Below are positions 1-8,001 of a DNA stretch of 64,000 nucleotides, piece after piece. Location of the stretch: positions 678,878 to 742,877 of the forward strand of contig CAVSRM010000008.1 in assembly GCA_963730365.1 (NCBI GenBank), given 5' to 3'. The translations under genes and the position numbers were made by a program. The notes beneath the pieces were generated by a model. That model saw only the letters and a program-made list of their open reading frames with translations. It was not told the DNA's origin and searched no databases. Each line of letters starts with the position of its first letter. Position 1 is the stretch's first letter. This DNA is from Fodinibacter sp963730365. GTDB lineage: Bacteria > Actinomycetota > Actinomycetes > Actinomycetales > Dermatophilaceae.

Positions 1-2
1 TC

Positions 3-380
3 TTCCGGGGTGTCGACCAGAACCTCGGCCCGGTGTCCCTCTCCAGCGCGGAGTACGCCACGACGATCGACGTGGCCGACCTCCCCGCGTCCTACCAGAA
101 CTCGCTCGAACAGGGCATCGGGGTGGACGACCGGGCCGCGGCCGACGACCGCGTCGCCGAGCTGAGGCTGCAGGCCCGGGCCTGCCGGTGGGCGCGGGCC
201 AACGACGAGGAGTGCCGCACCGTGCCCCCCACCTGGACCCAGCCCCCCGCCACACCGACGCCGAGCGCGTCGGTCACCCCGTCCCCGAGCCCCTCCGACA
301 CCGGCCTGCCCGTCCCCACCCGCACGACGCCGGCGCCACCCAGGCCCGACTCGAGCCCGACCGTCCCGCCGCCGGCATGA
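3..380 (+). CDS. pstP: C-terminal part of PstP/Stp-type PP2C Ser/Thr phosphatase (cut by window edge)
   Basis: Only the last 125 or so codons are in the window; the reading frame is open from base 3. The visible part starts in the extracytoplasmic region with an FRGV(D/N)QNLGPV-type stretch that is typical just after the membrane helix of actinobacterial PstP. It ends in a Pro/Ser/Thr-rich tail. The catalytic PP2C domain would lie upstream. In the family this phosphatase reverses PknA/PknB phosphorylation of cell-wall and division proteins. Its stop codon overlaps the ATG of the following RodA gene, so it heads the operon as seen here. The identification rests mainly on this motif and on the neighbours, since the catalytic domain cannot be seen. 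Confidence 0.8.
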   Translation, partial: FRGVDQNLGPVSLSSAEYATTIDVADLPASYQNSLEQGIGVDDRAAADDRVAELRLQARACRWARANDEECRTVPPTWTQPPATPTPSASVTPSPSPSDTGLPVPTRTTPAPPRPDSSPTVPPPA

Positions 381-1759
381 GCGTCGTCTCCTCGTTCACC
401 CCGCGGCGTGGACGCAACGTCGAGCTGGCCCTCCTCATCGGGGCGGTCGGCATCGTCGGGCTGGCCTGGGTCAACCTCGGCCTGGCGACCTCGGAGTCGA
501 TCCCGCCGGGAACAGTGGCCCTGGGCGGCGGCTTCCTCGCCCTCGTCGTCGGCTTCCACCTCGTGCTGCGCTGGAAGGCGTCCTACGCCGACCCGCTCAT
601 GCTGCCGATCATCACCCTGCTCAACGGCCTGGGCCTGGTGATGATCCACCGCATCGACCTCGCCAACGGCAAGTCCATCGCCGACGGAGTGGCGCTGCGC
701 CAGCTGGTGTGGACGACCCTGGCGGTCGTTGTCGCGGCCGTCGTGCTCATCGTCCTCAGGGACCACCGCATCCTGCGCCGCTACACCTACCTCGCCGGGG
801 TGATCGGTTTCGCCCTCCTCCTGCTGCCGCTGCTCCCGGTCATCGGCACGTCCATCTACGGCTCGCGCATCTGGATCCAGATCGGGCCGTTCTCCTTCCA
901 GCCCGGGGAGATCGCCAAGCTGGCGCTGGCCATCTTCTTCGCCGGCTACCTCGTGCAGACCCGTGACGCGCTCTCGGTCGCGGGGCGCAAGGTGCTGGGC
1001 CTGACTCTCCCCAGGGCGCGCGACCTCGGCCCGATCCTCGTCGCCTGGCTCGCGAGCCTCGCCGTGCTCGTCTTCGAGCGCGACCTCGGCTCCTCGCTGC
1101 TCTTCTTCGGGCTCTTCGTCGCGATGCTCTACGTGGCGACGGAGCGCGTGTCGTGGATCGCCATCGGCCTGGCCCTCTTCTGCGCGGGCGCGTACGTCGC
1201 CTACCTCGCCTTCGGCCACGTGCAGACCCGGGTGCTGCTGTGGACCGACACCTTCAGCCCCGAGGCGCTCGCCGCCAGCGACCAGCTCGCGAAGGGCCTC
1301 ATGGGCATGGCCGCCGGGGGGCTCTTCGGCACCGGGCTGGGCAACGGCCGCCCCGACATCACGTACTTCGCCGAGTCGGACTTCATCATCCCCAGCTTCG
1401 GTGAGGAGCTCGGGATGATCGGCCTCTTCGCGATCTTCATGCTCTACGCCCTGCTCGTCGAACGGGGCCTGCGCACCTCGCTCGGCACCCGGGACGGCTT
1501 CGGGAAGCTGCTGGCCGCCGGCCTGGCGTTCTCGCTGGCCCTCCAGGTCTTCGTCGTCGTCGGCGGCGTGACCAGGGTCATCCCGCTCACCGGTCTCACC
1601 ACCCCGTTCCTCTCCTCGGGCGGTTCCTCGCTCCTGGCCAACTGGACCCTGGTGGCCATCCTGCTGCGCATCTCGGACCACGCGCGCCGCCCGCTGCCCG
1701 ACGCCAAGGCCACCAGCCCGGTCGCCGAGGCCCGCACCGAGGTGGTGAAGCTGAAGTGA
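377..1759 (+). CDS. rodA: RodA/FtsW-family SEDS peptidoglycan glycosyltransferase
   Basis: This is a polytopic membrane protein of 460 residues, usual for the SEDS family, with about ten hydrophobic segments. SEDS proteins polymerise lipid II into glycan strands together with a class B PBP, here the next gene. The conserved loop around ERDLGSS carries the family's essential Asp (D236), and the C-terminal PFLSSGGSS stretch is the SEDS signature. The ATG at 377 overlaps the phosphatase stop (ATGA); longer in-frame starts would run into that gene. The end overlaps the pbpA GTG by four bases, which suggests translational coupling. Position next to pbpA and pknB favours RodA over FtsW, but the sequence alone does not settle it. 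Confidence 0.93.
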   Translation: MSVVSSFTPRRGRNVELALLIGAVGIVGLAWVNLGLATSESIPPGTVALGGGFLALVVGFHLVLRWKASYADPLMLPIITLLNGLGLVMIHRIDLANGKSIADGVALRQLVWTTLAVVVAAVVLIVLRDHRILRRYTYLAGVIGFALLLLPLLPVIGTSIYGSRIWIQIGPFSFQPGEIAKLALAIFFAGYLVQTRDALSVAGRKVLGLTLPRARDLGPILVAWLASLAVLVFERDLGSSLLFFGLFVAMLYVATERVSWIAIGLALFCAGAYVAYLAFGHVQTRVLLWTDTFSPEALAASDQLAKGLMGMAAGGLFGTGLGNGRPDITYFAESDFIIPSFGEELGMIGLFAIFMLYALLVERGLRTSLGTRDGFGKLLAAGLAFSLALQVFVVVGGVTRVIPLTGLTTPFLSSGGSSLLANWTLVAILLRISDHARRPLPDAKATSPVAEARTEVVKLK

Positions 1760-3204
1760 ACACCCCGGTCCGCAGGCTCTCCGTCGTCGTGGCGGGCCTC
1801 TTCGCCACGCTCCTCGTCTCGACGACGCTCATCCAGTACGTCTTCGCCGCCGACCTCAACTCCCGCTCGGACAACCGGCGCACCCTGTTGTCGACCTACG
1901 CCCGGGATCGCGGCGAAATCCTGGTCGGCCAGACCGCCGTCGCCCTGTCGACCCCCACCGACGACGAGTACAAGTACCAGCGGGAGTACCCCGAGGGCGA
2001 GCTGTACGCCCACGTGACGGGCTTCTACTCCTTCTACGGTGCCGGCGGCGGGCTCGAGCAGGCCGAGAACCCCCTGCTGTCCGGCTCGAGCGACAAGCTG
2101 TTCTACCGCCGGGTGTCCGACCTGTTCACCGGTCGGAAGCCGCAGGGAGCCAGTGTCGAGACCACCCTGGACCCCGCGGTGCAGGAGGCGGCCGCACGGG
2201 GCCTCGGCGACCAGGCGGGGGCCGCAGTGGCCCTGGACCCGCGCACCGGCGCCATCCTCGCGATGGTCAGCTCGCCCACCTACGACCCCAACTCCCTGGC
2301 GGGCCACGACCTGACGGCCGTGGGCGAGACCTACGACGAGCTGAATGCCGATCCCGAGCGCCCGCTCGTCAACCGCAGCATCGGCGGCGACCTCTACCCG
2401 CCGGGGTCGGTCTTCAAGGTCGTCACGGCGGCCGCGGCCCTGTCGACGGGCGACTACACCGAGGACTCGCTGCTGCCCGGGCCCGCGGTGCTCGACCTGC
2501 CGCAGACCGACGCGGACCTGCCGAACGTGTTCGACGGTCCGTGCGGTTCCGGGGAGGTGACGATGACCGAGGCGCTGACCATCTCGTGCAACACGGCATT
2601 CGCCTCCCTGGGCCTGGAGATCGGCGCGGAGGCCCTCCAGAACCAGGCCGCCAAGTTCGGGTTCGGGGACTCGATCTCGGTGCCCATGCGCGTCACCCCC
2701 AGCTCGGTACCCGAGGAGCTCAACCCGCCCCAGCTCGCGCAGTCGTCGATCGGCCAGTACGACGTGCGCGCCACGCCCATGCAGATGGCCATGGTCGCGG
2801 CCGGGGTGGCCAACGACGGCGTGGTCATGACCCCCTACCTCGTCGACTCGGTCATCGGGTCCGACCTCTCCGTCATCGAGAGTGCCGAGCCGGCCGAGCT
2901 CTCCGAGGCCGTCACGCCGGACGTTGCCGCACAACTGACCCGGATGATGGAGTCGGTCGTCGACAACGGCTCCGGGAGCCGGGCGCAGATCCCCGGTGTC
3001 GAGGTGGCGGGAAAGACAGGAACGGCCCAGCACGGGGAGGGGCGGCCGGCCCACGCGTGGTTCATCTCGTTCGCCCCCGCGAACGACCCGGAGATCGCCG
3101 TCGCCGTCATCGTGGAGGACGGCGTGAACGAGCGCAGCGAGACCGGGGGTGGGGCGGTCGCCGCTCCCATCGCCAAGCAGATGATGGAAGCGCGGCTGAA
3201 GTGA
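1756..3204 (+). CDS. pbpA: Class B penicillin-binding protein (PbpA), transpeptidase
   Basis: This D,D-transpeptidase cross-links peptidoglycan and pairs with the upstream SEDS protein. The 482-residue protein has one N-terminal membrane anchor (about residues 8-31) and a short dimerisation region. The transpeptidase domain has all three active-site motifs: SVFK with the acylated Ser at 218, SCN at 277-279 and KTG at 420-422. The GTG start overlaps the rodA stop (GTGA). The length matches mycobacterial PbpA, which lacks the long extensions of PBP2/PBP3. It is the third gene of the phosphatase-rodA-pbpA-pknB operon and a plausible PknB-regulated target. Confidence 0.95.
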   Translation: MNTPVRRLSVVVAGLFATLLVSTTLIQYVFAADLNSRSDNRRTLLSTYARDRGEILVGQTAVALSTPTDDEYKYQREYPEGELYAHVTGFYSFYGAGGGLEQAENPLLSGSSDKLFYRRVSDLFTGRKPQGASVETTLDPAVQEAAARGLGDQAGAAVALDPRTGAILAMVSSPTYDPNSLAGHDLTAVGETYDELNADPERPLVNRSIGGDLYPPGSVFKVVTAAAALSTGDYTEDSLLPGPAVLDLPQTDADLPNVFDGPCGSGEVTMTEALTISCNTAFASLGLEIGAEALQNQAAKFGFGDSISVPMRVTPSSVPEELNPPQLAQSSIGQYDVRATPMQMAMVAAGVANDGVVMTPYLVDSVIGSDLSVIESAEPAELSEAVTPDVAAQLTRMMESVVDNGSGSRAQIPGVEVAGKTGTAQHGEGRPAHAWFISFAPANDPEIAVAVIVEDGVNERSETGGGAVAAPIAKQMMEARLK

Positions 3205-3264
3205 CCAGGTCCAGGGCGAAGAGGTTCACCGCGATGCGCCGTGACGCACAGAGGAGCACACACG

Positions 3265-5151
3265 ATGGCTGATGTCCCGAACCTCCTCGGGGGTCGCTAC
3301 GAGGTCGGTGAGCTCCTCGGTCGCGGTGGCATGGCCGAGGTCCACCAGGGTTACGACGCCCGCCTGGGTCGGCAGGTCGCCATCAAGATGCTGCGCAGCG
3401 AGCTGGCCCGTGACCACACGTTCGTCACGCGCTTCAGCCGCGAGGCCCAGTCCGCCGCGGGCCTGAACCACGCCTCCATCGTCGCCGTGTACGACCACGG
3501 CGAGGACAACCTGACCCAGGCCGGCGGGGCCACCGTCAAGGTGCCCTACATCGTCATGGAGTACGTCGACGGGCGGACCCTGCGTGAGGTCCTCACCGAG
3601 CGCGGCCAGATCCCGCCGAACGAGGCGGTCAAGACGATGGAGGGTGTTCTCGACGCCCTCGCCTACAGCCACCGGATGGGCATCGTCCACCGCGACATCA
3701 AGCCGGCGAACGTCATGATCACCGCTGACGGCACGGTGAAGGTGATGGACTTCGGGATCGCCCGGGCGTTGGCCGATGCCAACGCCACGATGACCCAGAC
3801 CCAGGCCGTGGTCGGCACCGCGCAGTACCTCTCGCCCGAGCAGGCGCAGGGTCAGACGGTCGACGCCCGATCCGACCTCTACTCGGCCGGCTGCATGCTC
3901 TTCGAGCTGCTCACGGGTCGACCCCCCTTTCAGGGGGACAGCCCCGTCTCGATCGCCTACCAGCACGTCGGAGAGGACCCGGTTCCGCCGTCTCGCTTCG
4001 CCGAGGCCGTCAGCGAGGACCTCGATGCGGTCGTGCTGCACGCGCTGGCCAAGCCGCGCGACGCGCGCTACCAGGACGCCAACCAGTTCCGCACCGACCT
4101 GCAGGCCGTGCGCCTCGGCCGGCCGATCAGCGACGCCGCGCGAGGCTCGGCCGCGGCCCTGCTGGGCCTGGGCGCAGCAGGTGGTGCCGCGGCAGCGGCC
4201 GGTGCCATGGCGGCAGCCGACCCGACCGAGCAGCTGCCCGCGTTCGACCCCGAGTCCGGCACCGCGGCCTACCAGGTCGTGCCTGCCCCGCCGAGCACGG
4301 ACACCTTCCCCGCGGTGGGTGGCGAGGAGGAGCGGGCCAAGCGAGGTCCGGCCGCCTACATCCTGCTGACCATCGCGGCGATCGCGGCGCTGGGGCTGCT
4401 GATCTTCGGGCTGACGAACTACTTCAACGAACCCGGCATCCCCCAGGTGTCGGTGCCCCAGGTCGTCGGTGACCCGGTGCAGACCGCGAACGCCAAAATC
4501 GCCCAGGCCGGGCTCGAGGCGAGCGCGGTCACCGAGGAGAACGACACGGTCCCCGTGGGTGAGGTCATCTCGCAGGACCCCGCTGCCGAGACCGAGGTCG
4601 ACGAGGGCAGCACCGTGACGCTCACCGTCTCGGCCGGGCCCGCCGCCGTCACCGTGCCCGACCTGCGCGGCAAGTCCCTCAACGAGGCGCAGTCGCTGCT
4701 CGGCGACCTCGGGCTCACCGTGGGAGAGGTCACGGAGGTCGACGACCCCGACGCGGAGAAGGACGAGGTCATCGACTCCAACCCGGGGGAGGGCACCTCC
4801 GTGGCGCCGGACTCGACGGTGAACCTCAGCGTCGGCACCGGCATGGTCGAGGTCCCCAACGTCGTGGGGAGGTCGCAGAACGACGCCCTCCGCCTGCTCG
4901 CGGAGGCCAACCTGACCGCCGAGACCGACTTCCGTCAGACCAGCTCGGTGCCTGAGGGGCAGGTGATCGAGCAGGACCCGCAGTCGGGAACGGTCGACAC
5001 CGGCAGCAGCGTCAAGATCATCGTGTCCCAGAAGGAACCGCCGACACCCACCCCGACACCGACACCCACGCCGACGCCGACGCCGACGCCGACACCCACC
5101 CCGACACCCACCCCGACGCAGAGTGAGGCCACGCCGACCACGACACCGTGA
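3265..5151 (+). CDS. pknB: PASTA-domain Ser/Thr protein kinase PknB
   Basis: This is a membrane receptor kinase controlling cell-wall growth and division. Residues 1-280 form a Hanks-type kinase with a GRGGMAEV glycine loop, ATP-binding K41, HRDIKPANV with catalytic D144, and DFG at 162-164. A long Ala-rich linker leads to one transmembrane helix (about 364-384). Three extracellular PASTA domains follow, and then a Pro-Thr repeat tail. The ATG at 3265 has a GAGGAG ribosome site at 3251-3256; the upstream in-frame GTG at 3241 has no such site. In mycobacteria pknA lies between pbpA and pknB and PknB has four PASTA domains. Here pknA is absent and I count three. Confidence 0.96.
   Translation: MADVPNLLGGRYEVGELLGRGGMAEVHQGYDARLGRQVAIKMLRSELARDHTFVTRFSREAQSAAGLNHASIVAVYDHGEDNLTQAGGATVKVPYIVMEYVDGRTLREVLTERGQIPPNEAVKTMEGVLDALAYSHRMGIVHRDIKPANVMITADGTVKVMDFGIARALADANATMTQTQAVVGTAQYLSPEQAQGQTVDARSDLYSAGCMLFELLTGRPPFQGDSPVSIAYQHVGEDPVPPSRFAEAVSEDLDAVVLHALAKPRDARYQDANQFRTDLQAVRLGRPISDAARGSAAALLGLGAAGGAAAAAGAMAAADPTEQLPAFDPESGTAAYQVVPAPPSTDTFPAVGGEEERAKRGPAAYILLTIAAIAALGLLIFGLTNYFNEPGIPQVSVPQVVGDPVQTANAKIAQAGLEASAVTEENDTVPVGEVISQDPAAETEVDEGSTVTLTVSAGPAAVTVPDLRGKSLNEAQSLLGDLGLTVGEVTEVDDPDAEKDEVIDSNPGEGTSVAPDSTVNLSVGTGMVEVPNVVGRSQNDALRLLAEANLTAETDFRQTSSVPEGQVIEQDPQSGTVDTGSSVKIIVSQKEPPTPTPTPTPTPTPTPTPTPTPTPTPTQSEATPTTTP
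5041..5130 (+). repeat. Pro-Thr coding microsatellite at 3' end of pknB
   Basis: A near-perfect run of CCGACACC / CCGACGCC units encodes about fifteen alternating Pro-Thr pairs at the extracellular C-terminus of PknB. It follows the last PASTA domain and probably forms a stiff, wall-threading tail. The run is long enough for slippage to change its length between strains. Confidence 0.85.
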
Positions 5152-5242
5152 TCGCCGCTCCGTCGAGTGCCGGGCGGGCGCGCCGGATCGCAGTCGTGCT
5201 CCCGGGTCGACGGGTCGTGGTCTCGCGGTCAGCCTGACGGCA

Positions 5243-5899
5243 TCAGCCCGCGGCGACCATCGCGGCCACCCCGGCTGCGTCGTGCACCAGGGGGCTCAGG
5301 CCACCTGACCGCGCCACGGCGTCGGCGTCCCCGCAGACCTCGAGCCAGGTGGCGAGCATCCGGTGGCCGCCGTGGGTGAGCACCGACTCGGGGTGGAACT
5401 GCACCCCGTGCAGCGGCAGGCTCGCGTGCCGGGCGGCCATGATGATGCCAGACTCGGTGTGCCCGTTGGGCACGAGCTCGGGGGGCACGGTCTCCGGGTC
5501 GATCGTCAGGGAGTGGTAGCGCGTGGCCGTGAAGGGACTCGGGAGGCCCGCGAGCACTCCGGTCCCGTCGTGGATGACCTGTGAGGTCTTGCCGTGCAGC
5601 AGCTCGGGCGCCCGACCGACCGTCGCCCCCAGCACGACGCCCAGCGCCTGGTGGCCGAGGCAGACGCCGAGCATCGGCTGGGCACGCTCGGCGCAGGCCT
5701 CGATCATGGCCACGGACACCCCGGCCTCCTCGGGGGTGCCGGGTCCGGGCGAGACGAGCACGCCGTCGAAGTCCGCGCCGTCGGCGGGCGCCACGGCGTC
5801 GTTGCGAACGACCACGCACTGGGCGCCCAGCTGCTCGAGGTAGCCGACGATCGTGAAGACGAAGCTGTCGTAGTTGTCGACGACGAGGATCCGGGTCAT
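5243..5899 (-). CDS. trpG: Class I glutamine amidotransferase, TrpG/PabA type
   Basis: This is the glutaminase subunit that would feed ammonia to an anthranilate or aminodeoxychorismate synthase large subunit, which is not in the window. The 218-residue protein has the nucleophile elbow GVCLGHQ (C80) and the His-Glu pair of the triad in FHPES (H169, E171). The ATG at 5899 overlaps the stop of the small membrane protein upstream (ATGA). A longer frame exists but begins inside that gene. The same gene sits next to pknB in Mycobacterium. It is one of several short coupled genes transcribed toward pknB. Whether it serves tryptophan or folate synthesis cannot be read here. Confidence 0.92.
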   Translation of the reverse strand: MTRILVVDNYDSFVFTIVGYLEQLGAQCVVVRNDAVAPADGADFDGVLVSPGPGTPEEAGVSVAMIEACAERAQPMLGVCLGHQALGVVLGATVGRAPELLHGKTSQVIHDGTGVLAGLPSPFTATRYHSLTIDPETVPPELVPNGHTESGIIMAARHASLPLHGVQFHPESVLTHGGHRMLATWLEVCGDADAVARSGGLSPLVHDAAGVAAMVAAG

Positions 5900-6087
5900 G
5901 CCCTCAATGGTGCCCTGTGTCGGAGGGTCGCCGCTCCCACGGTGTTGTCGGTGAAGGGCAGGTGCTCGCTCACGGCGGGGAAGACCCACTGGAAGCAGAT
6001 GGCCACGACGACCAGCAGCAGGGCGGCACAGAGGACCGCCCGTACCCAGGGCGGACCGGGCAGCGTGCGCCACAACGCGGCATACAC
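5896..6087 (-). CDS. Small single-span membrane protein between sortase and TrpG
   Basis: This 63-residue protein has one clear hydrophobic helix (about residues 16-36) after an LPGPPWVR segment and a PFTDNTVG motif near its C-terminus. I recognise this as a conserved small protein found beside class E sortase and trpG genes in other actinobacteria; its function is unknown. It starts at GTG 6087, three bases after the sortase stop, and its stop overlaps the trpG start. Its size, position and coupling suggest an accessory to the sortase or envelope rather than to amidotransfer. Confidence 0.75.
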   Translation of the reverse strand: MYAALWRTLPGPPWVRAVLCAALLLVVVAICFQWVFPAVSEHLPFTDNTVGAATLRHRAPLRA

Positions 6088-6090
6088 GGG

Positions 6091-6777
6091 TCAGGCCCCC
6101 CCGGGGGTCGACAGCCACTGCGCAGGGTCCCAGTCCGCCCGCGGCACGGTGGAGACCAGGGCCCCGTGCACGACGAAGCGCTCGGCGGCGCTGTACATCG
6201 GGTGGCAGGAGGTCAGGGTCACGAGGGCCTCGGTCGCTGTGGCCGACGGCTCGCCCGGGACCGGGCCGATGACGCCGACGTCGGTGGGCGGCACGATCTC
6301 GCTCTCCCTCACCTCGTAGACGGAGTACTCCGCGCTGGTCTCGACCACGACCCGGTCCCCGAGCTCGAGGGTGTCGATCTCGTGGAAGGGGCGGCCGTAG
6401 GTCGTGCGGTGGCCGGCCATGGCGAAGTTGCCCACCTCACCCGGGCCGGCCGTGCCGTCGTAGTGCCCCACACCCTCCGTCAGGACCTCACGCCCCGTAC
6501 CCTCGAGCACCGGGCGGGCGTAGTCCGACCCGAAGCGGGGGATCCGCACGATCGCGAACGCCTCGCCGCTCTCGAGCTCCGCGGGCACCCCGTCGCCCGT
6601 CTGCTGCTGCGGAGGGGCGGCGGCGAAGTCCTGCTCGAGCGTGGCCACCGTCTGCTCCTGGGCGCGGTCGGCGACGACGTCGGTCCACCACAGCTGCCAG
6701 GCGGCGAAGAGCAGGAGGAGCGCCCCGGCGGTGACCAGCAGCTCTCCGGCCCATCCGAGAAGCCGGCGCCGGCTCAC
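6091..6777 (-). CDS. Class E sortase (SrtE-type transpeptidase)
   Basis: Sortases anchor secreted proteins to peptidoglycan; class E enzymes in actinobacteria use LAxTG-type signals. The 228-residue protein has an N-terminal membrane anchor (about 8-30), then a beta-barrel domain. The catalytic His is in MAGHRT (H123), Cys in TLTSCHP (C191) and Arg at R200. The GTG start overlaps the stop of the DUF881 gene (GTGA). No protein with a sortase sorting signal is apparent in the window, so its substrates lie elsewhere. Confidence 0.93.
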   Translation of the reverse strand: MSRRRLLGWAGELLVTAGALLLLFAAWQLWWTDVVADRAQEQTVATLEQDFAAAPPQQQTGDGVPAELESGEAFAIVRIPRFGSDYARPVLEGTGREVLTEGVGHYDGTAGPGEVGNFAMAGHRTTYGRPFHEIDTLELGDRVVVETSAEYSVYEVRESEIVPPTDVGVIGPVPGEPSATATEALVTLTSCHPMYSAAERFVVHGALVSTVPRADWDPAQWLSTPGGA

Positions 6778-7526
6778 GACTCGGGGACCTCGGCGTACTG
6801 CGGGGCGACGCTGCCACTGTAGGCGGGGAAGGTCCTCTCGCCCGTACGCTGCACGTCATAGCCGAGCCCCACGGCCAGGGACCACTGTCGGAGATTCTCG
6901 ACCTGGGGGTCGTTCTCCAGCGCACCGAGGAGGAGGTCGGGGTCACCCATGGCGGTGATGGTGTAGGGCGGGGAGTAGACCCTGCCCTGGAGGATGAGGG
7001 TGTTGCCGACGCACCGGACCGCACTCGTGGAGATGACCCTCTGGTCCTGCAGCATCATCGCCTCGGCGCCGCCGAACCACAGGGCGTTCACGACCGCCTG
7101 GACGTCCTGCTGGTGGATGACGTAGTTGTCGGGGTCCTGCCCGGGGGGCACCTCCCCGCCGACGAGGGGTGCGTCGTCGAGGGCGACCTGCACGGCCTGC
7201 CCGCGCACGTCGGTGCGCCCGGCACCCGTGGCGAGCTCGTTCGCCTCACGCTCGATGCGCTGGGTGATGAGGTCGCCCGGAGCGAGCGCGGCCGTCGCGG
7301 CGTCGACCTGGGCCTGCAGCTCGTCGAGCCGGACCGACCGTGCCTCGTTGGAGCGGGTGCGCTCCCGGATCAGGTCGGGCAGGACGACCTGGTCGGTGCG
7401 CAGGTCCTGCCCCTGGGAGGCGCGCACACTGGAGGCGAAGAGGGAGCCGGCGACGAGCGCCACGACGGGCACCAACCACGGCCACGCCGAGGGTCGGTCG
7501 ACTCGCCCCCCGTGCGTCCCGGCCAC
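6774..7526 (-). CDS. DUF881 family membrane-anchored protein (Rv0012-like)
   Basis: This 250-residue protein has an N-terminal transmembrane helix (about 14-32), then a heptad-like stretch (about 45-80) and a globular C-terminal domain of the DUF881 family. The family lies beside crgA and trpG in many actinobacteria and its biochemical role is unknown; the arrangement resembles septum-associated proteins. The GTG start at 7526 has a strong GGAGGAGGTG ribosome site just upstream, and this supports the chosen start. It is divergent from crgA with a gap of about 70 bp, which must hold both promoters. Confidence 0.88.
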   Translation of the reverse strand: MAGTHGGRVDRPSAWPWLVPVVALVAGSLFASSVRASQGQDLRTDQVVLPDLIRERTRSNEARSVRLDELQAQVDAATAALAPGDLITQRIEREANELATGAGRTDVRGQAVQVALDDAPLVGGEVPPGQDPDNYVIHQQDVQAVVNALWFGGAEAMMLQDQRVISTSAVRCVGNTLILQGRVYSPPYTITAMGDPDLLLGALENDPQVENLRQWSLAVGLGYDVQRTGERTFPAYSGSVAPQYAEVPES

Positions 7527-7594
7527 CGCGGCACCTCCTCCAGATCAACAGCAACTACGCTAGGTCACACCAGTCCACATCGAGGAGAGTGTCC

Positions 7595-7846
7595 GTGCCC
7601 GAGTCAAAGGGTCGTCCCAAGCCCGCCTACACGCCGCCTCGCACGGCGCAGAAGGATCAGGGCCCCAACCCGCGGTGGTTCGTCCCGGTCATGCTGGGTC
7701 TCATGGTCATCGGGTTGCTCTGGGTCGTGACGTACTACATCTCCGGTGTGCACCAGTATCCCCTGCCCGGAATCGAGCGGTGGAACCTGGGAGTCGGCTT
7801 CGGGCTGATGCTCGCCGGCTTCCTCATGACAACGCGCTGGCGCTGA
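7595..7846 (+). CDS. crgA: Cell division protein CrgA
   Basis: This 83-residue protein has two transmembrane helices (about 32-54 and 64-80) joined by a short loop. That matches CrgA, which interacts with FtsZ, FtsQ and PBPs at the actinobacterial septum. GTG 7595 is preceded by a GAGGAGA ribosome site at 7582-7588. Upstream in-frame codons belong to the antisense of the DUF881 gene. It is a single-gene transcript, convergent with the rhomboid gene. Context and topology both support the call. Confidence 0.93.
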   Translation: MPESKGRPKPAYTPPRTAQKDQGPNPRWFVPVMLGLMVIGLLWVVTYYISGVHQYPLPGIERWNLGVGFGLMLAGFLMTTRWR

Positions 7847-7873
7847 GTCCCGGTTCCCCACATCCGGCCCCGG

Positions 7874-7882
7874 TTGTCCACA
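7874..7882 (+). promoter_or_regulatory. DnaA-box-like nonamer downstream of crgA
   Basis: TTGTCCACA matches the high-GC actinobacterial DnaA box. A partial relative (GTTATCCCC) follows four bases later, and TAATCCACA-like sequence lies about 30 bp on. It is a single good match in a 155 bp intergenic gap, so this is not an origin. Confidence 0.4.
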
Positions 7883-7887
7883 GGGTT

Positions 7888-7903
7888 ATCCCCGGCTGGG
7901 GAT
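7888..7903. terminator. Weak hairpin between crgA and the rhomboid gene
   Basis: ATCCCC-GGCT-GGGGAT forms a 6 bp stem with a 4 base loop between the two convergent genes. There is no T-run. It may be a weak bidirectional terminator. Confidence 0.35.
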
Positions 7904-8001
7904 GAATGACACCGGTGTAATCCACACCCGGACCGGACGCCTCACCCCCCCGGAGCCGCGACCGGATCCGTACTCGCGAACCGGTCGGTCCAGGGGGCAG
8001 G

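Noticed and set aside
92..1681. Long - strand open frame of 529 codons
   Set aside because: It is antisense to rodA, which has clear SEDS motifs; the shadow frame is mostly Asp/Glu/Gly/Arg.
5041..5130. CRISPR-like repeat array
   Set aside because: The short units have no spacers and lie inside the pknB coding frame; they encode a Pro-Thr tail.
7866..7920. Replication origin
   Set aside because: There is only one good DnaA-box match, no AT-rich unwinding region, and no dnaA or dnaN gene in the window.
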